From positions 3,720,001 to 3,784,000 of the forward strand of contig NZ_CP109592.1 of assembly GCF_036250675.1 (NCBI RefSeq): a stretch of 64,000 nt of DNA, read 5' to 3'. Positions within the stretch are counted from its first letter, which is position 1; each line of letters opens with the position of its first letter. Made by a program: the position numbers and the translations under genes. This DNA comes from Streptomyces sp. NBC_01689 (GTDB lineage Bacteria > Actinomycetota > Actinomycetes > Streptomycetales > Streptomycetaceae). Positions 55,660 to 64,000 of the stretch are shown piece by piece. Below the pieces are notes generated by a model that had not been told where the DNA came from, ran no database searches, and saw nothing but the letters and a program-made list of their open reading frames with translations.

Positions 55660-56937
55660 ATGCCGACGTGGCGACTGCGGGACTTCCACGACGATGATCT
55701 CGACCAGGCGATCCAGATGTGGGACCAGAACCGGCAGGCGGACGACGCCGTCGCCGTGTTCCCGGTCTCCGAGGTCATGGCCGCGGCCCGGGGCGACGGC
55801 ACCGCGGTGGTCGCCGCGGCCGGGGACGACATGGTGGGCATGGCGGTGGCGCAGGCCCGCGGCGAACGGGCCTGGATCACCTTGGTGGCGCTCTCCGCCG
55901 CGTGGCGCGACCGGGGTATCGGCAGCGCCCTGATCGGCGAACTCGAACGGCGGCTGCGGACCCAGGACGTACGCCGGATCGGGGCGCTGCTCGCACCGGG
56001 GGCCACCGGGACGAGGGCTCTGGAGAACTCCGGCTACCGGGCGCGCGCCGGGCTGGTCCTCTACGAGAAGGTCGAGCATCTCGGCGCGGGCGAGGCGGGC
56101 CTGCTCGCGGAGCTCGGCGGGAGGCTGCAGCCGCAGGGGCTCTGGCGCGCGCTCGCCGGCATGGAACGGGAGAAGGACGCCATCGAGCGGCGGATCGTGC
56201 TGCCGCTGGCCGAGCCCGCGCTGGCCGACCGGTACGGGGTGGCGCCGCCGAAGGCGGTCATCCTCTTCGGTCCCCCGGGCACCGGGAAGACCAGTTTCGC
56301 CAAGGCGGTCGCCTCCCGGCTGGAGTGGCCCTTCGTGGAGCTCTTCCCGTCCCGGCTGGCGGCCGGCGCCGACGGGCTCGCCGCGTCGCTGCGGGACACC
56401 TTCGCCGAGCTGGCGGAGCTGGAGACGGTGGTCCTGTTCATCGACGAGGTCGAGGAGATCGCGGGCGCCCGCTCCGGGCCGGCCGCCGCTCCCGGTCACG
56501 GTGTCACCAACGAGCTGCTGAAACTGATCCCGGGGTTCCGCGACCACGACGAACGGCTGCTGATCTGCGCGACCAACTCCGTGCGCTCGCTGGACCAGGC
56601 GTTCCTGCGGCCCGGGCGGTTCGACTACGTCATCCCGGTCGGGCCACCCGATCCGGCCGCCCGGGAGGCCATCTGGAGGCGCTATCTCGGGCCCGCCGCC
56701 GACCGGGTCGAGCTGCACCGGCTGGTCGCGGCCAGTGAGATGTTCACCCCCGCCGACATCGAGTTCGCCGCCCGCAAGGGTGCCCAGGCCGCGTTCGAGC
56801 GCGAGATCGCCGAGCGGCGGGGCACGCCCGCCGGTACCGAGGACTATCTGGCGGCCGTGGCCGACACCCGCCCGACGCTCACCGCGCAGGCGCTCACCGA
56901 GTTCGAGGAGGACATCGAGCGTCACGTACGGATGTGA
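55660..56937 (+). CDS. GNAT acetyltransferase - AAA+ ATPase fusion
   Basis: Two enzymes are joined in 425 residues. The N-terminal GNAT domain (about 1-138) has the acetyl-CoA motif A (WITLVALSAAWRDRGIGSALI) and motif B (ALENSGYRARAGLVLYEK). A helical linker is followed by an AAA+ module: Walker A GPPGTGKT (204-211), Walker B VVLFIDE (257-263), sensor ATNSVRSLD and arginine-finger region LRPGRFD (317-320). The AAA part resembles FtsH/VCP-type domains without protease. ATP-driven remodelling of an acetylated partner is possible but speculative. ATG 55660 has GAGGTGG 6 nt upstream; GTG 55651 is an alternative. Confidence 0.88.
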   Translation: MPTWRLRDFHDDDLDQAIQMWDQNRQADDAVAVFPVSEVMAAARGDGTAVVAAAGDDMVGMAVAQARGERAWITLVALSAAWRDRGIGSALIGELERRLRTQDVRRIGALLAPGATGTRALENSGYRARAGLVLYEKVEHLGAGEAGLLAELGGRLQPQGLWRALAGMEREKDAIERRIVLPLAEPALADRYGVAPPKAVILFGPPGTGKTSFAKAVASRLEWPFVELFPSRLAAGADGLAASLRDTFAELAELETVVLFIDEVEEIAGARSGPAAAPGHGVTNELLKLIPGFRDHDERLLICATNSVRSLDQAFLRPGRFDYVIPVGPPDPAAREAIWRRYLGPAADRVELHRLVAASEMFTPADIEFAARKGAQAAFEREIAERRGTPAGTEDYLAAVADTRPTLTAQALTEFEEDIERHVRM

Positions 56938-56995
56938 CGGCGGTCGGCCCGGCCGGCCGGGGTCCCCGGCGGCGGACGGCGCGCGGCGGGGGTCC

Positions 56996-57799
56996 TCACA
57001 CCTTCCGCCAGGTGTGCCGGTCGCGGGCCATCGCGTGCAGAGCCGCCACGTCCGCCGGTTTCAGGACCCCGCCCAGCCGGGCCAGGGAGGACAGTTCGGT
57101 GTCCTGGAGCACGCGCAGTTCACGGAGCGGGGAGAGGACGTCCAGGCCCGCGGGACCGGCCAGGGCCAGGACGGGACGGACCTCGGCGGTCAGGGCGTAC
57201 GAGGCCCGGTCGGCGTCGGCGCGGACCTGCCGGAGCAGGGGACGGGACTCGCGGCGGCCGACCGTGACCATGGGATCGGTGACGTGGACCCGCTGTTTAC
57301 GGGCGTACAGCGCACGGATCGCGAAGAGGCCCCCGGGGCCGATGAACAGGTGGTGGATACGGTCCGCGCCGGACAGCGGGACCGAGTGCACGGTGTGCCA
57401 GCCGGCCCCTTCCAGCCGGTCGAGGGCGTCACCGACGGCCTGTTCGGCGGCGAGCGCGCGGCGGCGCGGGTCGGGCCGCAGCCGGTGGGCCGGCCCGGGG
57501 TCGCGGTCGAGGTCGACGAGCAGTGCCTCGCCGGGCCGGTTGGGCGCGAGGTCGTCGTCCGGATGGAGGGTGAGCCGGGCCAGTTCCGCCGGGGTGGGCA
57601 CCGGGGGCGGCCCCACGGTCACCGGGCCGGTGAGGAAGGGTGCGAGCGTGTCGAGCACGTCCTCCCGGCGGTCCTCGCTGAGCAGGTTGACCCGGGCCGT
57701 GTCACGGTCGTACCAGGCGACGTTCCTCCCGTCGGTCAGGCACACGTAGAGACGCTCCTGTCCGTGGCGCCAGGCCGGTACGACCCGCAGTCCGCTCAT
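56996..57799 (-). CDS. NERD-like protein, chromosomal paralogue with altered active site
   Basis: The 267 residues have the same layout as the element protein at 32647: N-terminal module (QERLYVCLTDGRNVAWYDRDTARVNLL), a linker with DDDLAPNRPGEALLVDLD, and a NERD-like domain. Where the element copy has VDVDHLLIGPGGVFSINTKKH, this one has ADRIHHLFIGPGGLFAIRALYARK, so the Asp and Asn-Thr-Lys catalytic positions appear lost. It may bind DNA or a partner without cutting. It converges with the GNAT-AAA gene and is divergent from the phosphatase gene. Confidence 0.78.
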   Translation of the reverse strand: MSGLRVVPAWRHGQERLYVCLTDGRNVAWYDRDTARVNLLSEDRREDVLDTLAPFLTGPVTVGPPPVPTPAELARLTLHPDDDLAPNRPGEALLVDLDRDPGPAHRLRPDPRRRALAAEQAVGDALDRLEGAGWHTVHSVPLSGADRIHHLFIGPGGLFAIRALYARKQRVHVTDPMVTVGRRESRPLLRQVRADADRASYALTAEVRPVLALAGPAGLDVLSPLRELRVLQDTELSSLARLGGVLKPADVAALHAMARDRHTWRKV

Positions 57800-57896
57800 G
57801 CACCATCACCCCACGACCATGGGAACAGGCGGGGTGCTCCAGGGGCAAGAACCCGGTTACCTTTGTGAGGAGTTGGGGGAGTTGTGGGAGGCGCCG

Positions 57897-58403
57897 TTGC
57901 GGACTCGCAGAGAGCAGCCCGATGTACCCGCTCCGCAGAATCCGTGGAGCGAGATCGTGCCCGGCCTGTGGATGGGCGGGCACGCCTTCGCGGGGCCCTC
58001 CGGGGAACCGGAGTTCGCCGTCGTGCACGATGAGTTCGACCTGGTCCTGACCTTGCTGCGGATGCCGGGGCACGGTCCGGACCCCGGCGTCGAGCACCAT
58101 GTGTGGCCGATCCCGGACGGTCCCCTGGACGGCACGCAGCTGGCGGGCGTGATCCGTCTCGCGCGGGCCGCGGACGACGCGCTGGAGGACGGGCGCCGGG
58201 TCCTGGTCCGCTGCTACCACGGGTACAACCGCTCGGGGCTCGTCGTGGCGCACGCGCTGGTTCTCGCCGGATACGGCGCCGACGAGGCGATCCGGCTGAT
58301 CCGGAGCCGCCGCTCGCCGTGGGCCCTGCACAACGAGTTGTTCGAGGAGTACCTGCGGGCCGGGCTGCCCACCGCCCGGCTCCTGGAGGAACTGGCGGAG
58401 TAG
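57897..58403 (+). CDS. Dual-specificity protein phosphatase
   Basis: It removes phosphate from Tyr and possibly Ser/Thr. The catalytic loop RVLVRCYHGYNRSGLVVAH contains Cys106 and Arg112 (C-x5-R) with the general-acid loop near IPDGPLDG. TTG 57897 is chosen because GGGAGG lies 5 nt upstream and conserved sequence begins at once (RTRREQPDVPAPQNPWSEIVPGLWMGGH); in-frame ATG 57798 would give a 201-residue form without a clear site. The gene is divergent from the NERD-like gene. Confidence 0.85.
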   Translation: MRTRREQPDVPAPQNPWSEIVPGLWMGGHAFAGPSGEPEFAVVHDEFDLVLTLLRMPGHGPDPGVEHHVWPIPDGPLDGTQLAGVIRLARAADDALEDGRRVLVRCYHGYNRSGLVVAHALVLAGYGADEAIRLIRSRRSPWALHNELFEEYLRAGLPTARLLEELAE

Positions 58404-58614
58404 GGCCGGACGGGGCCGAGCGGGGAGAACCGGCAGAGCGGAGCCCAGCGCTCCGGTCGGCCGCGGCCGGTGCCCCGGCGGGCCGTCTCCCCGCAGACAA
58501 AAAGGACTTCCGTACGAATAAGGTGGAGGCGTCGGTTCCACCGGTTGCCCGCCGGCCTCCCGCACCGGGCCCTCCCCCGCCCCGGACCGAGGCCGGCCCG
58601 TACGCAGGAGAGCA

Positions 58615-59436
58615 GTGACCCCCACTCGGCCCAGCCGCCACGCACCCGCCGTCCTCGCCCTCGCGCTGGCGGCGGTCCTGGCCGGCTGTGGCGACTCCGG
58701 CGCCCTGCGCGCCGCGGGTGAGACGCCCACCGCCGTCGGCCCCGCCAGGCTCTGGCCGGAGCTGCCGCCCGCGTCGACGCCCGCCCTCGACTACGGCGAG
58801 GCCGACACCGAGGTCGTCAAGGGCGTCACCGCGCCGGGCGACGACATCCACGAGGTGGACCCGCTCGACGTGGTGCGCGCCGAGGTCGCCGCGCACCCGG
58901 ACGAGTACTCCGGCGCGCACGCCTCGCACGCGGCGACGGCCCGGCAGCTGGCGGACTGCGGGAAGAAGGGCGCGCTCGGCGAGAAGTGCCCGGTCCTGAA
59001 GGCGTACTACCGCGATCTCACCGGCGACCGGAAGGACGACATGGTGCTCGGCATCCGCTTCCCCCGCAACCAGCTCGCCGTGCGCGTGTACGCCTTCCTG
59101 GACCACCGGCTGGTCCAGGTCATGGGCACCTCGGACAGCGTGGTCAGCGTGGAGCTCGCGGGGCGCCAGGTGATCATCCGTTCGCCCTCGACACTGCCGG
59201 GCTACGAGTTCCGTACGGTGTGGACCTGGGACCCGCATCAGAACGCGATGCTGGCGACCCGCGACGAGATCCTCCGGGTGTCCACTCCCTCCCCGGCCTC
59301 CCCGACCGGCACTCCCTCCCCCAGCGGTACCACCGGCCCCGCGCCCGTCCCGCCGCCGTCCGCGTCAGCGCCGCCGTTCACGCCGCCCGCCCCGTCCCGG
59401 TCCCCGTCCGCGCCCCCTTCGGCGAGCGGCTCGTGA
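58615..59436 (+). CDS. Secreted lipoprotein of unknown function
   Basis: The 273-residue precursor has a signal peptide ending in the lipobox VLAGC (Cys25), so it is lipid-anchored outside the membrane. The mature part (about 26-220) has no named domain; DYGEADTEVVKGVTAPGDDIHEVDPLDVV and VLKAYYRDLTGDRKDDMVLGIRFPRNQLAVRVYAFLDHRL stand out. The end is a Pro/Ser/Thr wall-spanning tail. GTG 58615 follows GGAG. The stop overlaps the kinase start by 4 bp, so it probably feeds a signal to that kinase, as CseA does for CseC. Confidence 0.85.
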   Translation: MTPTRPSRHAPAVLALALAAVLAGCGDSGALRAAGETPTAVGPARLWPELPPASTPALDYGEADTEVVKGVTAPGDDIHEVDPLDVVRAEVAAHPDEYSGAHASHAATARQLADCGKKGALGEKCPVLKAYYRDLTGDRKDDMVLGIRFPRNQLAVRVYAFLDHRLVQVMGTSDSVVSVELAGRQVIIRSPSTLPGYEFRTVWTWDPHQNAMLATRDEILRVSTPSPASPTGTPSPSGTTGPAPVPPPSASAPPFTPPAPSRSPSAPPSASGS

Positions 59437-60965
59437 CGCGCCCCCCGCGGCGCCCGCGACCCGCCCGGCGCCTCCGCGCCGCCGCACTCCCCCGCGCCGT
59501 ACGCTCCCTGCGGGCCCTGTGCCGTGTCCCCCACTGGACCGCCACCCTGACCTGGAAGGCGACCGCCTTCCTCGCGGTGATGTGCTGCGGTCTCGCCGCC
59601 CTGCTCGGCATCCTCGTCCATGTGTCGGTGACCGACCAGACCGTCGGCGAGGCCCGCGACCGCGCGCTCGACCGGCTGACCGAGGTGACGACGGCGTACG
59701 AGGACGGCGACCGGCTCCCGCCGGGTGCGGGCGTCGACCTGCCGGGACTCCCGGCCTCACTGCGCGCACTGGCCACCGATGGTGTGCGCGGCACGATGGT
59801 CGGCGACCGGGACACCCACCCGACCATGTGGGCGGCGGGACCCGCCGACCGCGGGCGCGCGCTCGCCGTGCAGTTCGACTACGCGCAGGGAGCCCACGCC
59901 ATCGACGCCCTGGACCGGGCCATCGTGTGGTCCTCGGCGCTGGCGATCGGCGCCACGCTGCTGGTGGGGGCGTTCGCCGTGACCCGGGTGACCAGGCGGC
60001 TGCACGCGACCGCGCGGGTGGCCCGGCGGATCAGCGCCGGCGACCTGGACGCGCGCGTCAACGATCCCCGTACCGTCCAGGACACCCGTGCCGTCCAGGA
60101 CGCCCGCGCCGGCGCCGACCCCCGTGCGCAGCGCCCGCCGCGGCCCCAGGACGAGGTGGCCGCGGTCGCCGGGGCGCTCGACACGATGGCGGCCTCGCTG
60201 CAGGGCAAGCTGCTGAGCGAGCAGCGCTTCACCGCGGACGTGGCGCACGAACTGCGCACCCCGCTCACCGGACTGCACGCGGCGGCCGAGCTGCTGCCAC
60301 CGGGCCGCCCGACCGAGCTGGTGCGCGACCGGGTCGCCACGCTGCGCACGCTCACCGAGGACCTGCTGGAGATCTCCCGCCTGGACGCCGGACGGGAGCG
60401 GCTCGAACTCGACTCGGAACCGCTGGGCCCGCTCGCCGGGCGGGTGGTGTGGGCCTCCGGCACCGGGACCGAGGTCCGCGTCCTGCGCGACACCAGGGTG
60501 GAGACCGACCGCCGCCGGCTGGAGCGGGTGCTCGGGAATCTGGTGGCCAACGCGCACAAGCACGGCAGGGCGCCGGTGGCGCTGACCGTCGACGGCCCGG
60601 TGGTGACCGTGCGGGACCACGGTGACGGCTATCCGGACTATCTGCTGGAGCACGGCCCGCAGCGGTTCCGCACCGAGGGCGGCACCAAAGGGCACGGCCT
60701 CGGTCTGACGATCGCGCTCGGCCAGGCGGAGGTGCTGGGCGCGCGCCTGGTCTTCACCAACGCATCCGACGGCGGTGCGCTCGCCACCTTGACGCTCCCT
60801 CAGGGCGCCACGGAGGAAAGGACCGACGGGATCGGCCCCGAGGCACGGGACGGGCACGCGAAGGAGGACGAGCCAGAGGCGCGGGACGAGCCCGAGGCGC
60901 GGGACGGGCGCGGGGAACGGGACGGGAACGGGGAACAGGACGGGAACAAGGGAAGCGGCTCCTGA
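59433..60965 (+). CDS. Sensor histidine kinase
   Basis: The 510 residues have two membrane helices (about 43-66 and 164-186) flanking an extracellular sensor of about 95 residues, then a HAMP domain (about 185-245) with an inserted DTRAVQDARAGADP repeat. The phospho-acceptor is His272 in FTADVAHELRTPLTGL, and the ATPase domain has NLVANAHKHG and GHGLGLTI. The tail (about 465-510) is Glu/Asp/Arg/Gly repeats. No response regulator is adjacent in the window, so it is an orphan here, coupled to the lipoprotein gene (GTGA overlap). Confidence 0.9.
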   Translation: MTRPPRRPRPARRLRAAALPRAVRSLRALCRVPHWTATLTWKATAFLAVMCCGLAALLGILVHVSVTDQTVGEARDRALDRLTEVTTAYEDGDRLPPGAGVDLPGLPASLRALATDGVRGTMVGDRDTHPTMWAAGPADRGRALAVQFDYAQGAHAIDALDRAIVWSSALAIGATLLVGAFAVTRVTRRLHATARVARRISAGDLDARVNDPRTVQDTRAVQDARAGADPRAQRPPRPQDEVAAVAGALDTMAASLQGKLLSEQRFTADVAHELRTPLTGLHAAAELLPPGRPTELVRDRVATLRTLTEDLLEISRLDAGRERLELDSEPLGPLAGRVVWASGTGTEVRVLRDTRVETDRRRLERVLGNLVANAHKHGRAPVALTVDGPVVTVRDHGDGYPDYLLEHGPQRFRTEGGTKGHGLGLTIALGQAEVLGARLVFTNASDGGALATLTLPQGATEERTDGIGPEARDGHAKEDEPEARDEPEARDGRGERDGNGEQDGNKGSGS

Positions 60966-61073
60966 CCCCTCAGCTCGCTCCCGGACTCGACGAACCCGCG
61001 TGCGGTACACCGAATCGGACCGTTCGTCACCACATGACGGGACATCGCCCGTACCACTTGCTACGTTCCGGAC

Positions 61074-62546
61074 ATGATCCAGCCCGGAATGCCCGGTTCG
61101 GACGGAAAGAGCGGAACGGCCGGACCAACCGGTACGGCCGGTACCACGGGACCCGCGGGACCTACGGGACCCGCGGGACCCACCGGTACGGCGTCGGTGG
61201 CGGACCCGCCCCCGCCGCTCCCCGCCGCACGCCTCGCCCGGCGCCGCGGCATCGAGTTCACCCTCATCGTCGTCGCCGTGCTGCTCTCCGTGTACGGCTA
61301 CTGCGCGGTCGGGCTCGCGCGGCACGGCACCGTCCCGCCCGGTGCCGCCGGTTACGGCGCGGGGCTCGGCGTGCTGGCGCTGCTCGCGCACCTCGCGGTG
61401 CGGCTGCGGGCGCCGTACGCCGATCCGCTGCTGCTGCCCATCGCCGTCCTGCTCAACGGTCTCGGCCTGGTGCTGATCTACCGGCTCGACCTGGAGACGC
61501 CCGACGACCCGGCCGCCCCGATCCAGCTCATCTGGTCGACCCTCGGTGTCGCGCTCTTCATCGTGGTCGTGTTCTTCCTGCGCGACCACCGCGTCCTGCA
61601 GCGCTACACCTACGTCTCGGTCGTCACCGCGCTCGCGCTGCTGCTCCTGCCGATCCTCTTCCCCGCCGTGAACGGCGCCCGGATCTGGATCAGGATCGCC
61701 GGATTCTCCATCCAGCCGGGCGAGTTCGCGAAGGTGCTGCTCGCGGTCTTCTTCGCCGGCTACCTCGCGGCCAACCGCAACGCGCTCACCCACGCGGGCC
61801 GCCCGATCCTCGGCTTCATCCGGCTGCAGCTGCCCACCGGCCGCGTCGTCGGCCCGATCGTCACCGTGTGGCTGCTGAGCGTCCTGGTGCTCGTCCTGGA
61901 ACGGGACCTGGGGACGTCGCTGCTGTTCTTCGGCCTGTTCGTGATCCTGCTGTACATCGCCACCGGCCGCACCGGCTGGATCGCGGTCGGCCTGCTGCTC
62001 GCCTGTGCGGGCGCGACGGCCGTGGGCCGGATGGAACCGCACGTCCACGGGCGGGTGCAGGACTGGCTGCACCCCTTCGCGTCGATCGACGCGGGGCTCG
62101 GACCCAACCAGCTCGCGCAGTCCCTCTTCGCGTTCGCCGCCGGAGGGGTGCTCGGCACCGGTCTCGGTCTCGGCCACTCCATCCTGATCGGCTTCGCCGC
62201 CAAGTCGGACTTCATCCTCGCGACGGCGGGCGAGGAGCTGGGCCTGTCCGGGCTCTCGGCGATCTTCCTCCTCTACGCGCTCCTCGTGGAGCGCGGCTAC
62301 CGGGCCGGCCTCGCCCTGCGCGACCCCTTCGGCCGGCTCCTCGCGATCGGTCTCGCCTCGATCGTGGCGCTCCAGGTCTTCGTGATCGCGGGCGGGGTGA
62401 CCGGGCTGATCCCGCTGACCGGGATGGCGATGCCGTTCCTCGCCCAGGGCGGCTCCTCGGTCGTCACCAACTGGATCATCGTCGCGCTGCTGATCCGGAT
62501 CAGCGACTCGGCCCGCAGTCAGTACGACGGGACGGCCGCGCCGTGA
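61074..62546 (+). CDS. RodA/FtsW-family peptidoglycan polymerase with collagen-like N-terminus
   Basis: This SEDS-family glycosyltransferase polymerises lipid II together with a class B PBP. About ten membrane helices lie after residue 60. Key motifs are NGARIWIRIAGFSIQPGEFAKVLLAVFFAGYL, LERDLGTSLLFFGLF (catalytic Asp region) and GMAMPFLAQGGSSVVTNWI. Residues 8-42 are Gly-x-y repeats (GPTGPAGPTGPAG), an extracytoplasmic- or cytoplasm-exposed collagen-like segment not usual in the family. The next gene, encoding a PBP2, starts 20 bp downstream, the standard functional pair. Confidence 0.92.
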   Translation: MIQPGMPGSDGKSGTAGPTGTAGTTGPAGPTGPAGPTGTASVADPPPPLPAARLARRRGIEFTLIVVAVLLSVYGYCAVGLARHGTVPPGAAGYGAGLGVLALLAHLAVRLRAPYADPLLLPIAVLLNGLGLVLIYRLDLETPDDPAAPIQLIWSTLGVALFIVVVFFLRDHRVLQRYTYVSVVTALALLLLPILFPAVNGARIWIRIAGFSIQPGEFAKVLLAVFFAGYLAANRNALTHAGRPILGFIRLQLPTGRVVGPIVTVWLLSVLVLVLERDLGTSLLFFGLFVILLYIATGRTGWIAVGLLLACAGATAVGRMEPHVHGRVQDWLHPFASIDAGLGPNQLAQSLFAFAAGGVLGTGLGLGHSILIGFAAKSDFILATAGEELGLSGLSAIFLLYALLVERGYRAGLALRDPFGRLLAIGLASIVALQVFVIAGGVTGLIPLTGMAMPFLAQGGSSVVTNWIIVALLIRISDSARSQYDGTAAP

Positions 62547-62565
62547 GCCGCCGGAAGGACGCACC

Positions 62566-64000
62566 ATGACCAAGTACATCCGCAGGGCCGCCGCCCTGTG
62601 TGCCCTGCTGCTCGTCGCCCTCCTCGTGAACGCCGCCCGTGTCCAGGTCGTCCGGGGCGGGACGTACGACGACAACCCGGCCAACCGCCGTCAGTCGATC
62701 GCCCGTTACGGGCAGCCGCGCGGGGACATCCTGGTCGGCGGCCGGCCCGTCACCGGCTCCCGGGACACCGGCGAGCAGCTCCGCTACGAACGCACCTACA
62801 CGGACGGTCCGCTGTACGCGCCCGTGACCGGCTTCGCCTCGCAGGTGTACGGCAGGACATCGCTGGAGAGCACGGAGGACGGCATTCTCTCGGGCACCGA
62901 TCCGCTGCTCTCCCCGCTCCCGCTGTGGAACGACGTCACGCATGCCCGCAACCCCGGCGGCCAGATCGTCACGACCCTGGATCCGGCCGCGCAGCAGGCC
63001 GCCTTCGACGGACTCGGCCGGCGCCGGGGCGCGGTCGCCGCCGTCCAGCCGTCCACCGGCAGGATCCTGGCGCTGGTCTCGACGCCCTCCTACGACCCCG
63101 GACTGCTGTCGGGGACGGGCGAGGCGGTGACGGAGGCGTGGCGGCGGCTGAACGCGGCGCCGGACAAGCCGATGCTCAACCGGGCGATCCGGCAGACCTA
63201 TCCGCCGGGGTCGACGTTCAAGGTGGTGACGGCCGCGGCGGCGCTGGAGGCCGGTGTGGTGACGGACGTCGACGACTTCACCGACTCCCCCGACCCGTAC
63301 CGGCTGCCCGGCACCAGGACCTGGCTGACGAACGAGACCGAGGGCTGCGAGGACGCGTCGCTGCGGTACGCCTTCGAGTGGTCGTGCAACACGGTCTTCG
63401 CGAAGCTCGCCGTGGACGTGGGGCTGCGTGACATGACCCGCACGGCGACCGGCTTCGGCTTCAACGACAAGCGGCTGCGGATCCCGTTCCTGGCCGCGCC
63501 CAGCAACTTCGACACCCGCCTCGACGACTCGCAGCTGGCGCTCTCCTCGATCGGCCAGTTCGACACCCGGGCCACGCCGCTCCAGATGGCGATGGTCGCG
63601 GCGGCGGTGGCGGGCGGCGGGTCCGTCAAGGCGCCCTATCTGGTGGAACGGAGGAAGGGGCTGGACGGCGCCACCGTTTCGCGGACCGGGCCGCGCACGC
63701 TCCGTCAGGCGATGAGCCCGGCGACGGCCGCGCGGATGCGCCGGCTGATGACGGACGTGGTGACGGACGGCACCGGCGGGAACGCGGCGATCCCGGGGGC
63801 GATCGTCGGCGGCAAGACCGGGACCGCCCAGCACGGCATCGACAATCTGGGGCTGCCGTACGCCTGGTTCGTCTCCTGGGCCCAGGCGGACGACGCCCTG
63901 GAGCCCGCGGTGGCGGTCGCGGTCGTCGTGGAGGACGCGGCGGCGGACCGCGGCGACATCAGCGGGGGCGGCGACGCGGCGCCGATCGCGAGGGCGGTGA
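62566..64000 (+). CDS. Penicillin-binding protein 2, class B transpeptidase (3' end cut)
   Basis: It cross-links peptidoglycan with the RodA/FtsW protein encoded just upstream. ATG 62566 follows GGAAGG. One N-terminal membrane helix (about 5-23) is followed by the PBP dimerisation-like domain (to about 140) and the transpeptidase domain. Ser216 lies in YPPGSTFK (SxxK), Ser273 in EWSCN (SxN) and Lys417 in GGKTGTAQH (KTG). The frame is open at the window end at residue 478; the usual length is about 490, so only a few residues are missing. Confidence 0.93.
   Translation, partial: MTKYIRRAAALCALLLVALLVNAARVQVVRGGTYDDNPANRRQSIARYGQPRGDILVGGRPVTGSRDTGEQLRYERTYTDGPLYAPVTGFASQVYGRTSLESTEDGILSGTDPLLSPLPLWNDVTHARNPGGQIVTTLDPAAQQAAFDGLGRRRGAVAAVQPSTGRILALVSTPSYDPGLLSGTGEAVTEAWRRLNAAPDKPMLNRAIRQTYPPGSTFKVVTAAAALEAGVVTDVDDFTDSPDPYRLPGTRTWLTNETEGCEDASLRYAFEWSCNTVFAKLAVDVGLRDMTRTATGFGFNDKRLRIPFLAAPSNFDTRLDDSQLALSSIGQFDTRATPLQMAMVAAAVAGGGSVKAPYLVERRKGLDGATVSRTGPRTLRQAMSPATAARMRRLMTDVVTDGTGGNAAIPGAIVGGKTGTAQHGIDNLGLPYAWFVSWAQADDALEPAVAVAVVVEDAAADRGDISGGGDAAPIARAV

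Noticed and set aside
59757..62684. A 975-codon minus-strand open frame across the kinase and RodA genes
   Set aside because: Its composition is that of the antisense of high-GC coding DNA (Asp/Gly/Arg/Gln-rich). The plus strand carries recognised genes throughout.

Overview
The window is a high-GC actinomycete chromosome, almost certainly Streptomyces. Supporting signs are strong G/C third-position bias, GTG and TTG starts behind GGAGG-type ribosome sites, the order atpIBEFHAGDC, an Arg/Asp-rich Rho, an actinobacterial WecA-type transferase, Ku with a Lys/Thr-rich tail, and a chitinase promoter carrying two DasR-type boxes. No database was searched; family names come from motifs and recall.

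Layout. 0-4.3 kb: frameshifted 3-hydroxybutyryl-CoA dehydrogenase, a cobalamin adenosyltransferase, a secreted GH18 chitinase and a DUF2550 protein. 4.3-12.2 kb: the whole F1Fo ATP synthase operon on the minus strand, with a strong terminator at its end and a Rex-like redox operator before atpI. 12.5-20.5 kb: a lipid-phosphate sugar transferase, SHMT, a low-Mr phosphatase-like protein whose nucleophile is Ser, TsaC/Sua5, PrmC, RF1, L31 and an LCP protein. 21.3-30.4 kb: rho, then the aspartate-family genes thrB, thrC, hom and lysA, and the ArgRS-derived NrtL. 30.9-31.9 kb: a response regulator with a repeat tail and tRNA-Arg(CCG).

The tRNA-Arg 3' end is the attachment site of a stacked island (31.8-50.3 kb). 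The newer element (31826-47476) is a pSAM2-like actinomycete integrative and conjugative element: int, xis, rolling-circle rep, spread genes, TraB/FtsK translocase, a GntR repressor (KorSA-like) and a divergent Nudix gene (Pif-like). Copies of one short operator sit at the candidate KorSA-controlled promoters. Its cargo is an AT-richer defence block: Dam-family methylase, HTH controller, probable PD-ExK restriction endonuclease, and an AIPR (abortive-infection) protein with an Mrr-like nuclease motif. The 46-bp att repeat recurs at 47431. A third, decayed copy at 50207 closes an older remnant that contains a dead integrase (catalytic Arg to Trp, Tyr to Cys).

51-64 kb returns to backbone: a ketosynthase with an unexplained N-terminal domain, divergent ku and ligD-polymerase genes (end joining), a GNAT-AAA ATPase fusion, a NERD paralogue of the island NERD protein that seems to have lost its nuclease residues, a dual-specificity phosphatase, a lipoprotein/orphan histidine kinase pair, and a RodA/FtsW-PBP2 cell-wall pair cut by the window end. 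The liveliest biology is the island, especially its defence block and the 20-bp divergent promoter that appears to drive methylase and controller as two leaderless transcripts.
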